A stretch of 64,000 bases of DNA from Cryptomeria japonica (taxonomy: Eukaryota; Streptophyta; Pinopsida; Cupressales; Cupressaceae), in NCBI RefSeq assembly GCF_030272615.1, contig NC_081414.1, positions 763,535,648 through 763,599,647 of the forward strand, in the 5' to 3' direction. The notes under the pieces were generated by a model. The model saw only the letters and a list, made by a program, of their open reading frames with translations. It did no database searches and was not told where the DNA came from. This document shows, piece after piece, positions 44,983 to 55,199 of this stretch. A program made the position numbers and the translations under genes. Positions within the stretch are counted from its first letter, which is position 1; each line of letters opens with the position of its first letter.

Positions 44983-46702
44983 TGTTAGCATTAGGTTGTC
45001 ATTGATGTCAACAGGTATGGCATGGTCACCAGCGAGTAAGTAGTGGTGATCGGTATGGGTGAAGTAAGACATGATGATATCAATCAATATGTGTGTAAGA
45101 GGACAGAAAGGTATGTTACCGGTACACATGAAATGCATCATCTACCAGTAAAGTAGGACCACTGACAAGCCAAAGCAAGCAAGAAAGGAAAGAAGAAAAA
45201 AAGGATGTGAACTGATATACACAAATAAGTTTAATGCTACCGGTAAATGGATTTAGTAGATGGACCAACATGTTTGATGGAAGGCCAAGTTGATCCATCG
45301 ACATAGAAGAGGTTAGCAGGTATAAAGGTCCAGTGGTGAAGTTAGGTTATATCGGTAAGGTGAGTTGAATTGATAGTTAATCTTGGTTGGTGAAGGATGT
45401 CAAATCGACATAGTAAACCGAGCATAGGTGGAGGTTGACAAGGATTACAGGTGGAAACTAGGTGGCAAGCACATAGAGGTCGATGAAGTATTCATCAATG
45501 TAGTAGTCAACAAGTAGGTTTGCATCAATGAAGAACCCATAAACCATGGGAGGATGGTAGAATGTTGTGGCTCGAGGAAGACAAGGTGGTAAGATGATTG
45601 AATTGACCTTGCAAGAAGATTCAATCTTTGTACCCATTTTCTGAAGGAAACAACCGAGCCATTAATTCTGATTGACAGAGAAATGCATAAAAGCATGTTG
45701 CAGACATCCAAATATAAATAAAACACATTGGAAGGTGAGGTGTTGGTGGTGCTAATTAATGACATGCAAATCATCATTCCAAAAAACAAGATCCGATCAG
45801 ATTTGATATGGATTGAGTTGGTGGAGGAAAACTCTAGCACGCCACCGTTTGAATGATGCCTTTGCCAGGAACATTTAGAAGTAAATATGTGAACTCGAGA
45901 TTCAAGATTATTGATGCTAGATGCAAAGTGTGAGAGTAAAGAGAGCTTGAGCAAGAAGAAAGACTATCTACCTAAGAGTTATTTCTCAAAGAATTAGAGT
46001 ATGTATTAGCAGGTTGAACCAATGAGAGGGTCTAATCGGTAGAGATAGAGTAACCAATAAATTATTACAGTCTTAACAATCAACCATACTGATAAGGAGT
46101 GATTCATTAGGAAGGCATCCAAGAGTGAAACTATGAAGTGTGAGGTTGAGAGAGAGAGAAGAAAGGCTGAAAGTAACCGGTGAGTGATGAGAGAGAGTAA
46201 TGTGATAACTGACAGTGTGAGAACCAATGAAGAAGAGGAGGTTGATAACTAGTAAACATCTATTGATCAGGTGTTGCATAACTCATTTGTAAATAGGTGC
46301 TTTCATTGCATTAAAATTAAATTGCATTATATTACACCAAGTTGGTGTTTGGTGTCGGGGTTGGGTCTCCTTGGGTTGGTGCCCTAAATTAGTATGGGTT
46401 GGTGCTCCTTGGGTTGGTGCCCTAAATCATTGTAATCTGTTGTTTTATTGTGAGGCTGGATTGGAGCAGTAGACTCCAGCAACATTTCTCATCAAGGTTT
46501 TTCCCATATTGGATTTTCCTCGTACATCTGGTGTTGTGGGTTATGCATTTATGTGTTTGGCTCTTCTGATATCCACTCTTATCTTACCAGTTTGATTTTT
46601 TAGTGTTTAGGTTCTTAACCAGTACTCAAGGCTTTGTTTTAAAGAAAATTATTTAGGAACCACTAATTCACCTCCCCTCTCAATGGTACATTGTGTTCAA
46701 CA
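44983..46702 (+). repeat. Element H 3' LTR (1720 bp)
   Basis: TGTTAGCATTAGG...GTTCAACA. Slightly longer than the 5' copy, partly because the tandem 35-base array (46357-46430) has about one half-unit more. Confidence 0.92.
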
Positions 46703-46707
46703 TTTAC

Positions 46708-47904
46708 AATATTCCCGGTTAAGAGAAGACCTTGTTAGGAATCACCCAGTGAAGGAATTTTTCTGTAGCCCTATTACAAGCTCTACCCTATTAGAAGTAA
46801 CCTTGCTAGAGGATTTTAAACTCAAGTTAATGAGTATCCCAATCAAAGGACTTACAAATAAGACCTATTAGGATCTACCCTGTTAAGGAATTTCAAACTA
46901 CTGTAACTGTTAGGGGACAACAAGGAAAATGATCTGATCACAACACTTTCGTGCTTGCTAGTATAGATCCTTTTCAGCTCAACTCTGCTTCACATATGCA
47001 GACTCTTCAATCTAGTTCAACACACTCTTCTCTCAAACCACTGACATAAAATCTCTTCTCAAACTCGACCTAAATAAACTTTACAACTAGGTTGGTTACA
47101 TAACCCTAACTACATTAAAAATACAATAAATTTACAATAAGTATGGAAAAACAATCCACCAAGATACATTATAAATCATTACAACAAATTACTAGACAAT
47201 TTCCACTATTGAATGAGCATCGCACATCATCGCACATCGATTTGATAAGCAATCAAACCCTTGTCACATTTTGCTAAGCACTTCGTGGTTTACCAATTAA
47301 TCTGATCCTTATACGCACTTCAAACATCATCTTATCATTACACATGGTTTCTAACATGTCATCACTAAGGTATGAACATGATAAGATCCACCACCAAACC
47401 AAATATCATTATCAGTTAAAGATCTATTACCGATATACATTCTTCTTCATAGAGTTTATGATAGTAAATCATAACTCACTCAATATACTAAATTTTCTAC
47501 TATGGTTCCAATCAAAGACTCATGCCAGTGTCATAAACATAAGATTTTGTCTTCAATATTCCTATAATACTGCAACATCTAACTCTTCACCAATCAATCA
47601 TATCGATGTCTTGATCATCACATTGTTCCTTCTTACCGGTTTACAACAACTTAGCAGTTTTGTTGTCTAACACATTCCTCTATCGATAGGCCTAGATGAC
47701 TTAGTTGACTCAACAAACATGGTTGCCATCAATGACAACACAAATAAAGTCATCAAATAAATTACCATGATATCATCATCATCTAGCCAACAAACTCCAT
47801 ACTTTACCAACTTTACCGATTATCTTCTCATCTCATCATCATCTCCATATGCCAATAATATCACCACTATTGTCTTCATCAGATATGTTGACAATATGCC
47901 AATA
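46708..47904 (-). repeat. Element D 5' LTR, right piece
   Basis: Continues 37740 after element H. Ends CCAATA at 47904, followed by the CCACC duplication. Matches 23000-23616 and 30406-30997. Confidence 0.87.
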
Positions 47905-48690
47905 CCACCTCCTATGTGCTATAAAGGAAAATGTTTGGCATCATCTATCTCTCATCTTATTGGGGTTTCTTCCTCCCCCCCCCCCATAAGGGAAGAAAAG
48001 AAGCCTATGTCAATTGATCCTCAACTTTCAAAATCAAAATTGACAAAAATTAAAAGGAATCATTTTGCAAGAGAACATTAATGAAGACATTATGCTAAGG
48101 CTCATTACCTTGATTCACAAACCATTTCCTCCATGAAGACACCAAAGGCTGAATTGGTCCCACTTGTCCATCCTTTGCTTAACCCTAATGAGGATTCTCA
48201 ACTCAAATCACCTAGGAAAAAAATGCTCAACAAAAATGATGGTTCAACTTCTTTTTGTGTTATAGATCCTATTATTATTAATTTAGATGATGATATGGAT
48301 GATGATAATGATGTTGTTCATGCTAACATTAATGATCCCCATGATTCTGATGATATGTATGAGCTTATTGATATTAATCATGAGTTATCTTTACATTTTT
48401 AAAAAGTATTAACCCTGGCTCCTAGTGACAAACAAAGTGATTCATCATTAGAGAATGGTCCTTGTTTGTAACTTGCAACAACTACATTTACCATGCTTTA
48501 TGTGTCTCCTTTAACATCTTGTCCGCCATCTCCAAAATATGTTAAGAAAGATTTGGGGCCAAATGAATTTCTTGACTGGCTTCATTCATGTCATGGATTC
48601 TCTTTTGTGTGTTTACTTCTTTGTATCTGCTTCCCTCATGATGTACTTCTTGATATGTTTTTATGTGTTATGTTAGATTCTCTTTGAATG
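47905..48690 (+). pseudogene. 3' part of the reading frame split by element D, plus downstream frame
   Basis: In phase with 22659-22771 once element D and one CCACC are removed. Open to TAA 48079-48081. The same frame then gives open stretches 48133-48402 (89 codons, with an acidic run N-L-D-D-D-M-D-D-D-N-D near residue 50) and 48493-48687 (64 codons, ending in a hydrophobic Cys/Leu/Phe-rich tail), separated by stops at 48400 and 48469. A poly-C run at 47976 may alter phase. I do not recognise a family; persistence of one frame over about 0.9 kb suggests a decayed coding region. Confidence 0.45.
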
Positions 48691-50488
48691 ACCCTTGTTA
48701 CTCTGTAGGTGCAATGTAATAAAGAGATTGAATCAATTGTAACATTCCTCTACTTGTATCTTAATTCTTTTATATGTCATATATATGTCATGTTGTACAT
48801 GTGCTATTGTTCATAAATGTGCTCTTATATTTTCTACTTGGGGAAAATGCAAAGTATTGAGATCTCCGTTTTGGTCTCTACCATGTTTACTCAAAAAGAC
48901 TTTTTTTGTTATCTCTTGTGCTCTTCTTCCATTGTGTTTGTAGTTATACTACCTTTGGGGTATGAGGTTGATTCATTATAATTATTTTTGTACATTATTT
49001 ATCACAAGTACATTAATAACCCCAAAGTTAGTGGATCCCATATGTACCCTTTTCCTATATGTTTTGTGACCATTATCCTTTGATTTGTCCATTATTGGGG
49101 GCATCACATTGTGGTAACGTTCTTTTCTATTAGATGCATGCTACTTTAAAGATATTGCTCTAGATAAGGCATAAACAATCACTTAATATGGGGGCATACA
49201 CTCCTCTCAATGTTACACTTTATGCACACATCATGACATGTTTTCAATATTCAAGTTACTTTGCAAACTGAGACTTTTTCTTTGTAATTTAGTTATTTTC
49301 TTTTTCATAACTCATAACTTAAGAGCTAAATCTTACAAGGTCAGCATAGTCATGTTCTCTCACCCTTTTATCTCAATATTAGAATCGTAATATCCTAAAG
49401 TCCTTGGGTGCTTGGTGTATCTTGTCTCTTTGGTATCTTGGTGAATTTATTTCAATGTGAGTTTGTACTTTACCACAAGCATGAATTTAGTCTCATATTC
49501 CCACTAAAGTGGGGGTTAAATATAGCATCATAAATTGTATCTGCATACAATTTCATTCTCACCTAGACTTCACTTTGGCATTTTGTCTATCAATGCTCAA
49601 TGCTTTCTTTGACTATACTCACGCCCTCAACAAACCAGTATTTTCACCTTCTCTTCTATCTTTTCACTAGTGTTGAGTTCTGATTCTTGCGAATAAGATG
49701 CTAGGGCGCTCTAGTCCTATCTCAAGATCATGGTGCCAAAGTGTCTTGGTCTTACCAATTAGGACCCAAATTTGGTTCTCCTAATAGTCACATAAAATGA
49801 GCAAGAATTTAGATTTCATGTCGGCCTACTCCAAAAATTCAAATCTTTTTTATACAGTTAGGTCTAAAAAGAGGCGTACCCCTCTCATCTGAAGTCTAAG
49901 CCATCTACGTGATCTATGATCACTCTTTCGATTCAAATGTGCAAGCAATCAAGAAATCATCAAGCATTGGAGAAGAAGTTCAATCAAGTTGAAGCACTCA
50001 AGATTGCATCCATGATCAAACTTTCATGAAGACATTCTACATGACATCCTAAAACCCTTGTGTGAGGATTCAAACAAACTTCAACTAGGTATACATTTCA
50101 GTTATAACAATTTCATTTAAGATCTAGCCTTTCCCTCTAAAGGAAAGCATCTTTCTGCAATTCAATTCTATTTCTATTACAATTAGCATTTTAATTTGAA
50201 GGTTAATTCTTAAACCCAGGTTTGACCCAATTCAAATCCCTATCCACAACCCATTTTATTCTCTTTATATGTGGCGAAAATTTATTTAGGATTTGTGATC
50301 AAATATTTTGATAGGTTTGGCAATGACAAACAAGTTCACATTTTGAAGGAGTAAAAAGTGGAGGACCAGGGTGACCTATCACCATGGTTCTAAAAATTGT
50401 GCTCGAGATGATGATAGTGAATATAATGTGTCTCCTTGATTTGGAAAAGATCCCACTTGCTTGTTTTAGAGTTACATGACCAGGATGA
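48691..50488. other. Flanking DNA right of element D, no gene recognised
   Basis: No sustained frame. Holds GTGGGGGTTAAATATAGCA at about 49508, and imperfect palindromes at 49726-49753 and 50363-50390 like those at 19102 and 22389. Parts resemble the reverse complement of 21920-22480. Probably an old non-copia LTR relic, low certainty. Confidence 0.4.
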
Positions 50489-51765
50489 TGTTAGCAGCAA
50501 TCAAGAAGGAAGACTAGGAGGGGGGGGGGTGAATTAGTCTTCACTAGATCTCAACCAATTAAACTCCAACACATAAATTGATAAGCCACAACAACATATA
50601 GATAGGAAAATTAAAAACACAACACATAACACAAATATTTTGACATGAAAACTCAATTAAGGGAAAAACCACTATGGGAACTTACCATAATAAGATGATA
50701 CTATGGATTAGTATGTAAAGATATTAAAATGGAGAATGCACATGCATTTAGGCACACTACCTAGAGCTCACTGCTCAAAATATATATGCCCAGAAGGATA
50801 CAACCCTCAAGGAAGTCTCACTAACTTACAATATAATTCAGACTTAAATCTGGAAGGAATGAACTGCAATAATAGCATCTACAAATAGCTGATGATAGTT
50901 TCAATTAAGCATAGTTGTCTTCTCTGCAACACCAAACACACCTCAACACTTCACCGAATGATAAATCTCTTGTTTGCACAATCACCTCTCTCTGATAATG
51001 CAAACATAATATCGACACCTAAATTACACAAGAATCTCACATATATATACAACTGATCAACCTTGATAGCAAGGTCAGCTAAACCCTCAACCCTAAACTC
51101 ATAATTACAAAATTACATTATAGGATACATATATCGATCACCAGATCAATATTATGATTTTCTTTACATAGCATGGACCTAATTTAAATTCCCAAATGAT
51201 TACATCCACCAAAAATCTCGCCGAGATCAACCGCACCATGCTACACCACTAGAAATGTTGCATAACACGCAAATCATCACCGGTTCATAGAAATCACCAA
51301 AAAATCACACAATGATCAATGAGGATCGCCAAAAAAAATAGGAAACAACTAGGAAACACTAGAAAGAATGTTATAATCATCCAAAACATTTGCACGAACA
51401 CCTCTTTTCAAATCTTCATCGATCAACGTCTCGAAGCTCAAGAGCACAAGTAATCAACAACTGTCACAAGAAAAGATAACTTGCAGAGCACCAAATCATG
51501 AACCATTTGAAATGAAGATATAGGTGATCATCCCAAACAATAATCTAGAATCTTAGCACAGGATATGATCACAGTGGAATATGCCAGAGGAAATACCAGA
51601 TTCTACAAAACAATGATCAACACAACCAACCTACAAAACTGGATCAAAAACTCTTCCCAAACTCACTAGAATAACTCACAAGAATATGTTGACATCAATG
51701 ACAACAACATATCCTAGAAGAAAAAATAATCAACCAAATCCAACAATCTCCCCAATAATTCAACA
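50489..51765 (-). repeat. Element I 3' LTR (1277 bp)
   Basis: Plus strand TGTTAGCAGC to TTCAACA. Has the G-run near 50518-50528 before GTGAATTAGTC and the AAGGGAAAAACCACTATGGG core at about 50659. The partner is outside the window, so the ends rest on TG/CA and the purine tract. Confidence 0.8.
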
Positions 51766-51782
51766 ATCTCCCCCTTTGGCAT
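51741..51782 (-). promoter_or_regulatory. Element I polypurine tract, duplicated
   Basis: Two blocks read on the minus strand: CCAAAGGGGGAGATTGTTG (51780 down) and, 20 bases on, GGGGAGATTGTTGG. The first is next to the LTR boundary I chose; the second would shorten the LTR by 20 bases. Confidence 0.75.
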
Positions 51783-52079
51783 TGATGACAACATATGAAT
51801 GTGAAAAAGAATCAATGCAAAGAAAGAAGATATCACTAGAAAAATCCACCTAAGATCGCCATAGATAAAGGAGTTTTTCACATGATCTCTCTCCCCCTTT
51901 GACACTAATCCTAAAGCTCACCAAAACATAAAATTAAAGTCTTTCCTAAAACATAAACATGAATCTCTCTCACCCTGGGACATACAACCAAATCAATGAA
52001 CTACTCCAGCAAAGGAGCAACACCGACTCATAGGCTTTGAATTCCACTGGATCGATGTAACTCAATGCATCTCATTCTC

Positions 52080-52905
52080 ATCAGGAGGGGTGGATACCCA
52101 TAACTTGTCTCTCAAATAGAAAAATGTATTTGCAAGCAAAGTCTTAGTGAAAATATCAGCAATTTGGTTCCTTTGTAGATACATATTCCAACTTCACCTT
52201 TTGTTCACTGACTTGCTCTCTCAAGTAATTATATTTGATTGGTATATGCTTAGTCTTTGAATGTTGCACTGGATTCTTAGACGTGTTTTTAGCACTAGAA
52301 TTATCACAGTATATAATAGTAGGCTCATCATAAATAACTCTACTATCTTTCAACATTTACTTCATCCAAACTATCTAAGTGCAATTACTAGCAGCAACAA
52401 TGTACTCAGCTTCAGTAGTAGATAAAGATATTGAATCTTGTTTCTTGCTAGCCCATGAAACCAAATTCTTACCAAAAAGGAATGCTCCATCGGTAGTACT
52501 CTTCTGATCATCAACATTACCTGCCCAATCTGCATTAGTGTAAGCATACAACATGAAATCATCATTCTTTAGATACCATAAACCATAATCCTTAGTTCCC
52601 TTTAGATATCTAAATATTCTTTTAACAGCAGTGACATGACTCTCCTTCAGATCAACTTGATATCTAGCAGTCATACACAGAGCATGCATAATGTCAAACC
52701 TAATTTGAGTAATATATAGAAGTCCACCAACCATAGATCTGTACAAACTCTGATTAGCTTTAGGAGATTCAGCATTTTTAGACAATTTACAACCAGTCAC
52801 CATAGGAGTTCGAATAAGTTTGGAATCATCTAATCCAAACTTATTCAAAAATTCCTTCACATACTTAGTTTGAGATATAAAGACACCTTTTCCTGTCTGT
52901 GCAAT
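52080..52905 (-). pseudogene. pol: Element I RT connection and RNase H
   Basis: 52860-52375 is open (161 codons). Y-T-N-A-D-W replaces Y-T-D-A-D-W, so the first catalytic Asp is Asn (G-to-A). E-A-E-Y-I-V-A-A is present. Stops at 52375 and 52356 interrupt, then C-D-N-S-S-A-K and H-S-K-T-K-H-I-P-I-K-Y follow to about 52156. The Q-H-S-K-T-K-H-I style is typical of SIRE-like copia RNase H. Confidence 0.87.
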
Positions 52906-53688
52906 CTACAAACCTAAGAGAAATTTCATGTCAAATTCTTTTTGCATATCACTAACAAACTTCATACTCATATCATCATCACCATGAAAAATAATGTCAT
53001 CAATAAAGACTTCGACAATCAAAATTTTATCATTTTTAATCTTAAAATACATATTATTATCAGCAACACCTTTGATAAATCCCAATTTTAGCAAGTATTT
53101 GTCTAACCTAGCATACCAGGCTCTAGGAGCTTGTTTCAATCCATAAAGTGCTTTCTTCAACTTACATACCATGTCTCCATCATTTGATAATGAAAATCCA
53201 TAAGGTTGTTCAATGTAAACTTCTTCTTCTAGATCACTATTTAAAAATGCAAATTTGACATCCATCTGATATACCTTAAAATCTTTATAAGAAGCATAAG
53301 CAAGCAACAATCTAACAGCTTCAATTCTGGCAATCGAAGAAAAAGTTTCTTCATAATCAATCCCTTCTTGTTGTGAATATCTTTTGCATACAGGTCTGGC
53401 TTTATTTCTGACTACTTCACCAACTTCATTCAATTTGTTCCTAAAAACCCATTTAGTACCAATAGCATTTTTATCTTTAGGTCTAGGAACAAATTCCCAA
53501 GTGTTGTTCTTTTCAATCTGATCTAACTCTTCTTCCATGGCTCTAATCCAATTATCATCTTTATAGGCTTTAACAACATCTTTAGTTTCAACTTTAGATA
53601 TGAAACATATTTCTTCTACAACTAACCTTCTTCTAGTCATCACACCTTTATTCTTATAACCAATAATTTGATTCTCAGAATGATTCAA
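52906..53688 (-). CDS. pol: Element I reverse transcriptase domain, uninterrupted
   Basis: 260 codons open from M-N-H-S-E-N-Q at 53688. I-G-T-K-W-V-F-R-N-K at residues ~75-85, Y-Q-M-D-V-K-F-A-F with the first Asp at ~135, [12 protein letters not shown] at ~175, and F-I-D-D-I-I-F with the catalytic pair at ~230. All RT catalytic residues are present. It is part of a dead polyprotein: a TAG at 52906 follows L-L-G-L, where related copies read Gln, and the integrase before it is broken. Confidence 0.88.
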   Translation of the reverse strand: MNHSENQIIGYKNKGVMTRRRLVVEEICFISKVETKDVVKAYKDDNWIRAMEEELDQIEKNNTWEFVPRPKDKNAIGTKWVFRNKLNEVGEVVRNKARPVCKRYSQQEGIDYEETFSSIARIEAVRLLLAYASYKDFKVYQMDVKFAFLNSDLEEEVYIEQPYGFSLSNDGDMVCKLKKALYGLKQAPRAWYARLDKYLLKLGFIKGVADNNMYFKIKNDKILIVEVFIDDIIFHGDDDMSMKFVSDMQKEFDMKFLLGL

Positions 53689-53718
53689 TCTTACATACCT
53701 TGGAGTCTTCTGATTATT

Positions 53719-54330
53719 CTAATCTTTAGGTTCCTGCACATCATCACTACTAGCAACAACATCCACATTCACATTCTCTACTAGATCATTATTCTTAGGC
53801 TCTTCAGGCTGAATAGGGGTTAAAACAACATGTTGACCTTCATCATAAGCTCTAATCTCCTTCCCAAGGTTTTCATCCACCTTCACACTTGCACTCTCAA
53901 CTATCTTTCTTAGTCTCTTGTTATAGCATTGGTAGGATTTTCTATTTGTAGAATATCCCAAAAAAATACATTCGTCACTTCTAGCATTCAACTTTCCAAT
54001 ATCATCATCTCTCTTGATATAGCATTTGCTACCAAAAAAGGTGAAATATTTCATAGTAGGAACATGACCAAACCAAAGCTCATAAGGAGTCTTATCTATA
54101 TCCCCTTTGATATGAACTCTATTGAATGTATAGGTTGCAGTGTTAATAGTTTCTCTCCAATAGACCTTCAGAATATTTCTTTCAATCAACATGGTTCTTG
54201 CCGCATCTAGAACAATATGGTTCTTCCTTTCAACAATCCCATTCTATTGTGGGGTCCGAGGAGTAGATAGTTGTCTTCTGGTCCATGCATCTCACAGAAA
54301 GAATTAAACTCAATGGAATAGAATTCAATT
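53719..54330 (-). pseudogene. pol: Element I integrase, C-terminal part
   Basis: Open from M-L-I-E-R-N at 54192 to 53719, covering G-S-K-C-Y-I-K-R-D and the C-terminal region. Upstream, in the same frame but after a TAG, lie P-R-T-P-Q and N-G-I-V-E-R-K-N with the catalytic Glu (about 54225). An internal deletion near 54315 removed the R-S-D-Q-G-G-E-F motif with the second Asp. Confidence 0.87.
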
Positions 54331-55199
54331 TCTCAAATGCTTCCAATTTTTCCTTCAAAAAGACAAACCATCTGGAATAATCATCAATTAGAAGTATAAA
54401 GTATCTATCACCTTGCACACTTCTAACATTTGTAGGTCCACATAGATTAGTATGTACAAGATCTAATAATCCATCTAATGTGAACCATTTACACTTGAAA
54501 TAAATCCTTGTTTTCTTACCCAACTGGCATTCCTTATATACTAGATTAATAGGTTTAACAATCTTAGGGAGATCCCTAATAGCTTGTGTAGAACTGATCT
54601 TGATCAATAAATCAAAGTTTACATGACACATTCTTCTATGCCACAGCCAAGTCTCATCTATCTTAGCAATCAAACAACTTTTTGCACTAGCATTCAAATG
54701 AAAAATGTTACCTTCAATCTTAGTTCCAGATGCAATCTCTATACTGGAGGCATTCAAGATCTTGTATTTACCATCTTTGAATTGTAGATCATAACCCTTA
54801 TCAACCATCTGTCCAACACTCAAAATATTATGCTTTAAACCTTCAACATATAAAACATCATTAGTGTTATGATTACAATCAAAAGAAAGAGAACCTCTCC
54901 CATGGATTACATAGGCTTTGTCATCTCCAAATCTAACTATTCCACCTTCATACCTTTTCATGCTCACAAATTTTCTTTTGTCACCAATCATATGATGTGA
55001 AAAAGTATTGTTAATAACCCATTCACCCTTTTCTTGTACCTTTGCAACCAGATCTTTCTCCTCAATAGAACAACTAGTGGAATCAATAGACATAGGTCTA
55101 TCTTCTTTAATGCAAATAAAAACAACTTTATCTTCTTCTGATTCTTCATCTATAACACCTTCATCTGTAGCATAATAACAGTTCTTCTAGTTGCTAAAT
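54316..55199 (-). pseudogene. pol: Element I protease, GAG-pre-integrase and start of integrase
   Basis: The frame enters from 55199 (I-D-E-E-S-E-E-D-K-V-V-F linker, as in element A's D-E-D-Q-T-D-N-G-W-V-F). The protease motif D-S-G-C-S-H-H-M reads N-N-T-F-S-H-H-M, so the catalytic Asp is Asn. V-E-G-L-K-H-N-I-L-S-V-G-Q follows. W-L-W-H-R-R-M-C-H is intact, but C-K-E-C reads Y-K-E-C. The first integrase Asp in V-H-T-D-L-C-G-P reads Asn. Four separate G-to-A-type losses in one segment. Confidence 0.88.

Larger units (their letters stand above)
37741..46702 (+). mobile_element. Element H: full-order copia element with extended Gag, in D's 5' LTR
   Basis: 5' LTR 37741-39427, altered primer site, gag from 39502, protease, GAG-pre-integrase, integrase, RT, RNase H to about 44740, purine tract, 3' LTR 44983-46702. 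Exact TTTAC duplications flank it (37736-37740, 46703-46707). It is the only element here with both the extended coiled-coil Gag and a complete pol order, so its type is the natural helper for pol-less elements with the same Gag. All domains are interrupted. Confidence 0.93.
22772..47904 (-). mobile_element. Element D: copia-like chimera expanded by nested E, F and H
   Basis: Minus-strand order: 5' LTR (47904-46708 plus 37740-37431, split by H), primer site 37428-37417, coiled-coil Gag ORF1 (37382-33444, split by F), spacer, RT N-terminus to RNase H (32957-31326), purine tract, 3' LTR (30997-30406 plus 23616-22772, split by E). Protease and integrase are absent. The CCACC target duplication flanks it. 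Its ends read TA...TA instead of TG...CA, consistent with C-to-T decay. It is older than E, F and H, which it contains. Confidence 0.9.
50489..55199 (-). mobile_element. Element I: copia element truncated by element G
   Basis: Minus-strand order visible: gag-protease linker (55199), protease, GAG-pre-integrase, integrase, RT, RNase H, purine tract, 3' LTR 51765-50489. The 5' LTR and gag lie beyond element G, outside the window. It has the best RT frame here. Confidence 0.9.

Noticed and set aside
47344-47670. 108-codon plus-strand frame in the D LTR
   Set aside because: The corresponding region of the other D LTR (30406-30760) does not keep the frame, and no family is recognisable.
47767-47904. 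Open frame running from the D LTR into flanking DNA
   Set aside because: The first 46 codons are LTR sequence; the frame is meaningful only from 47905, where it continues 22659-22771.
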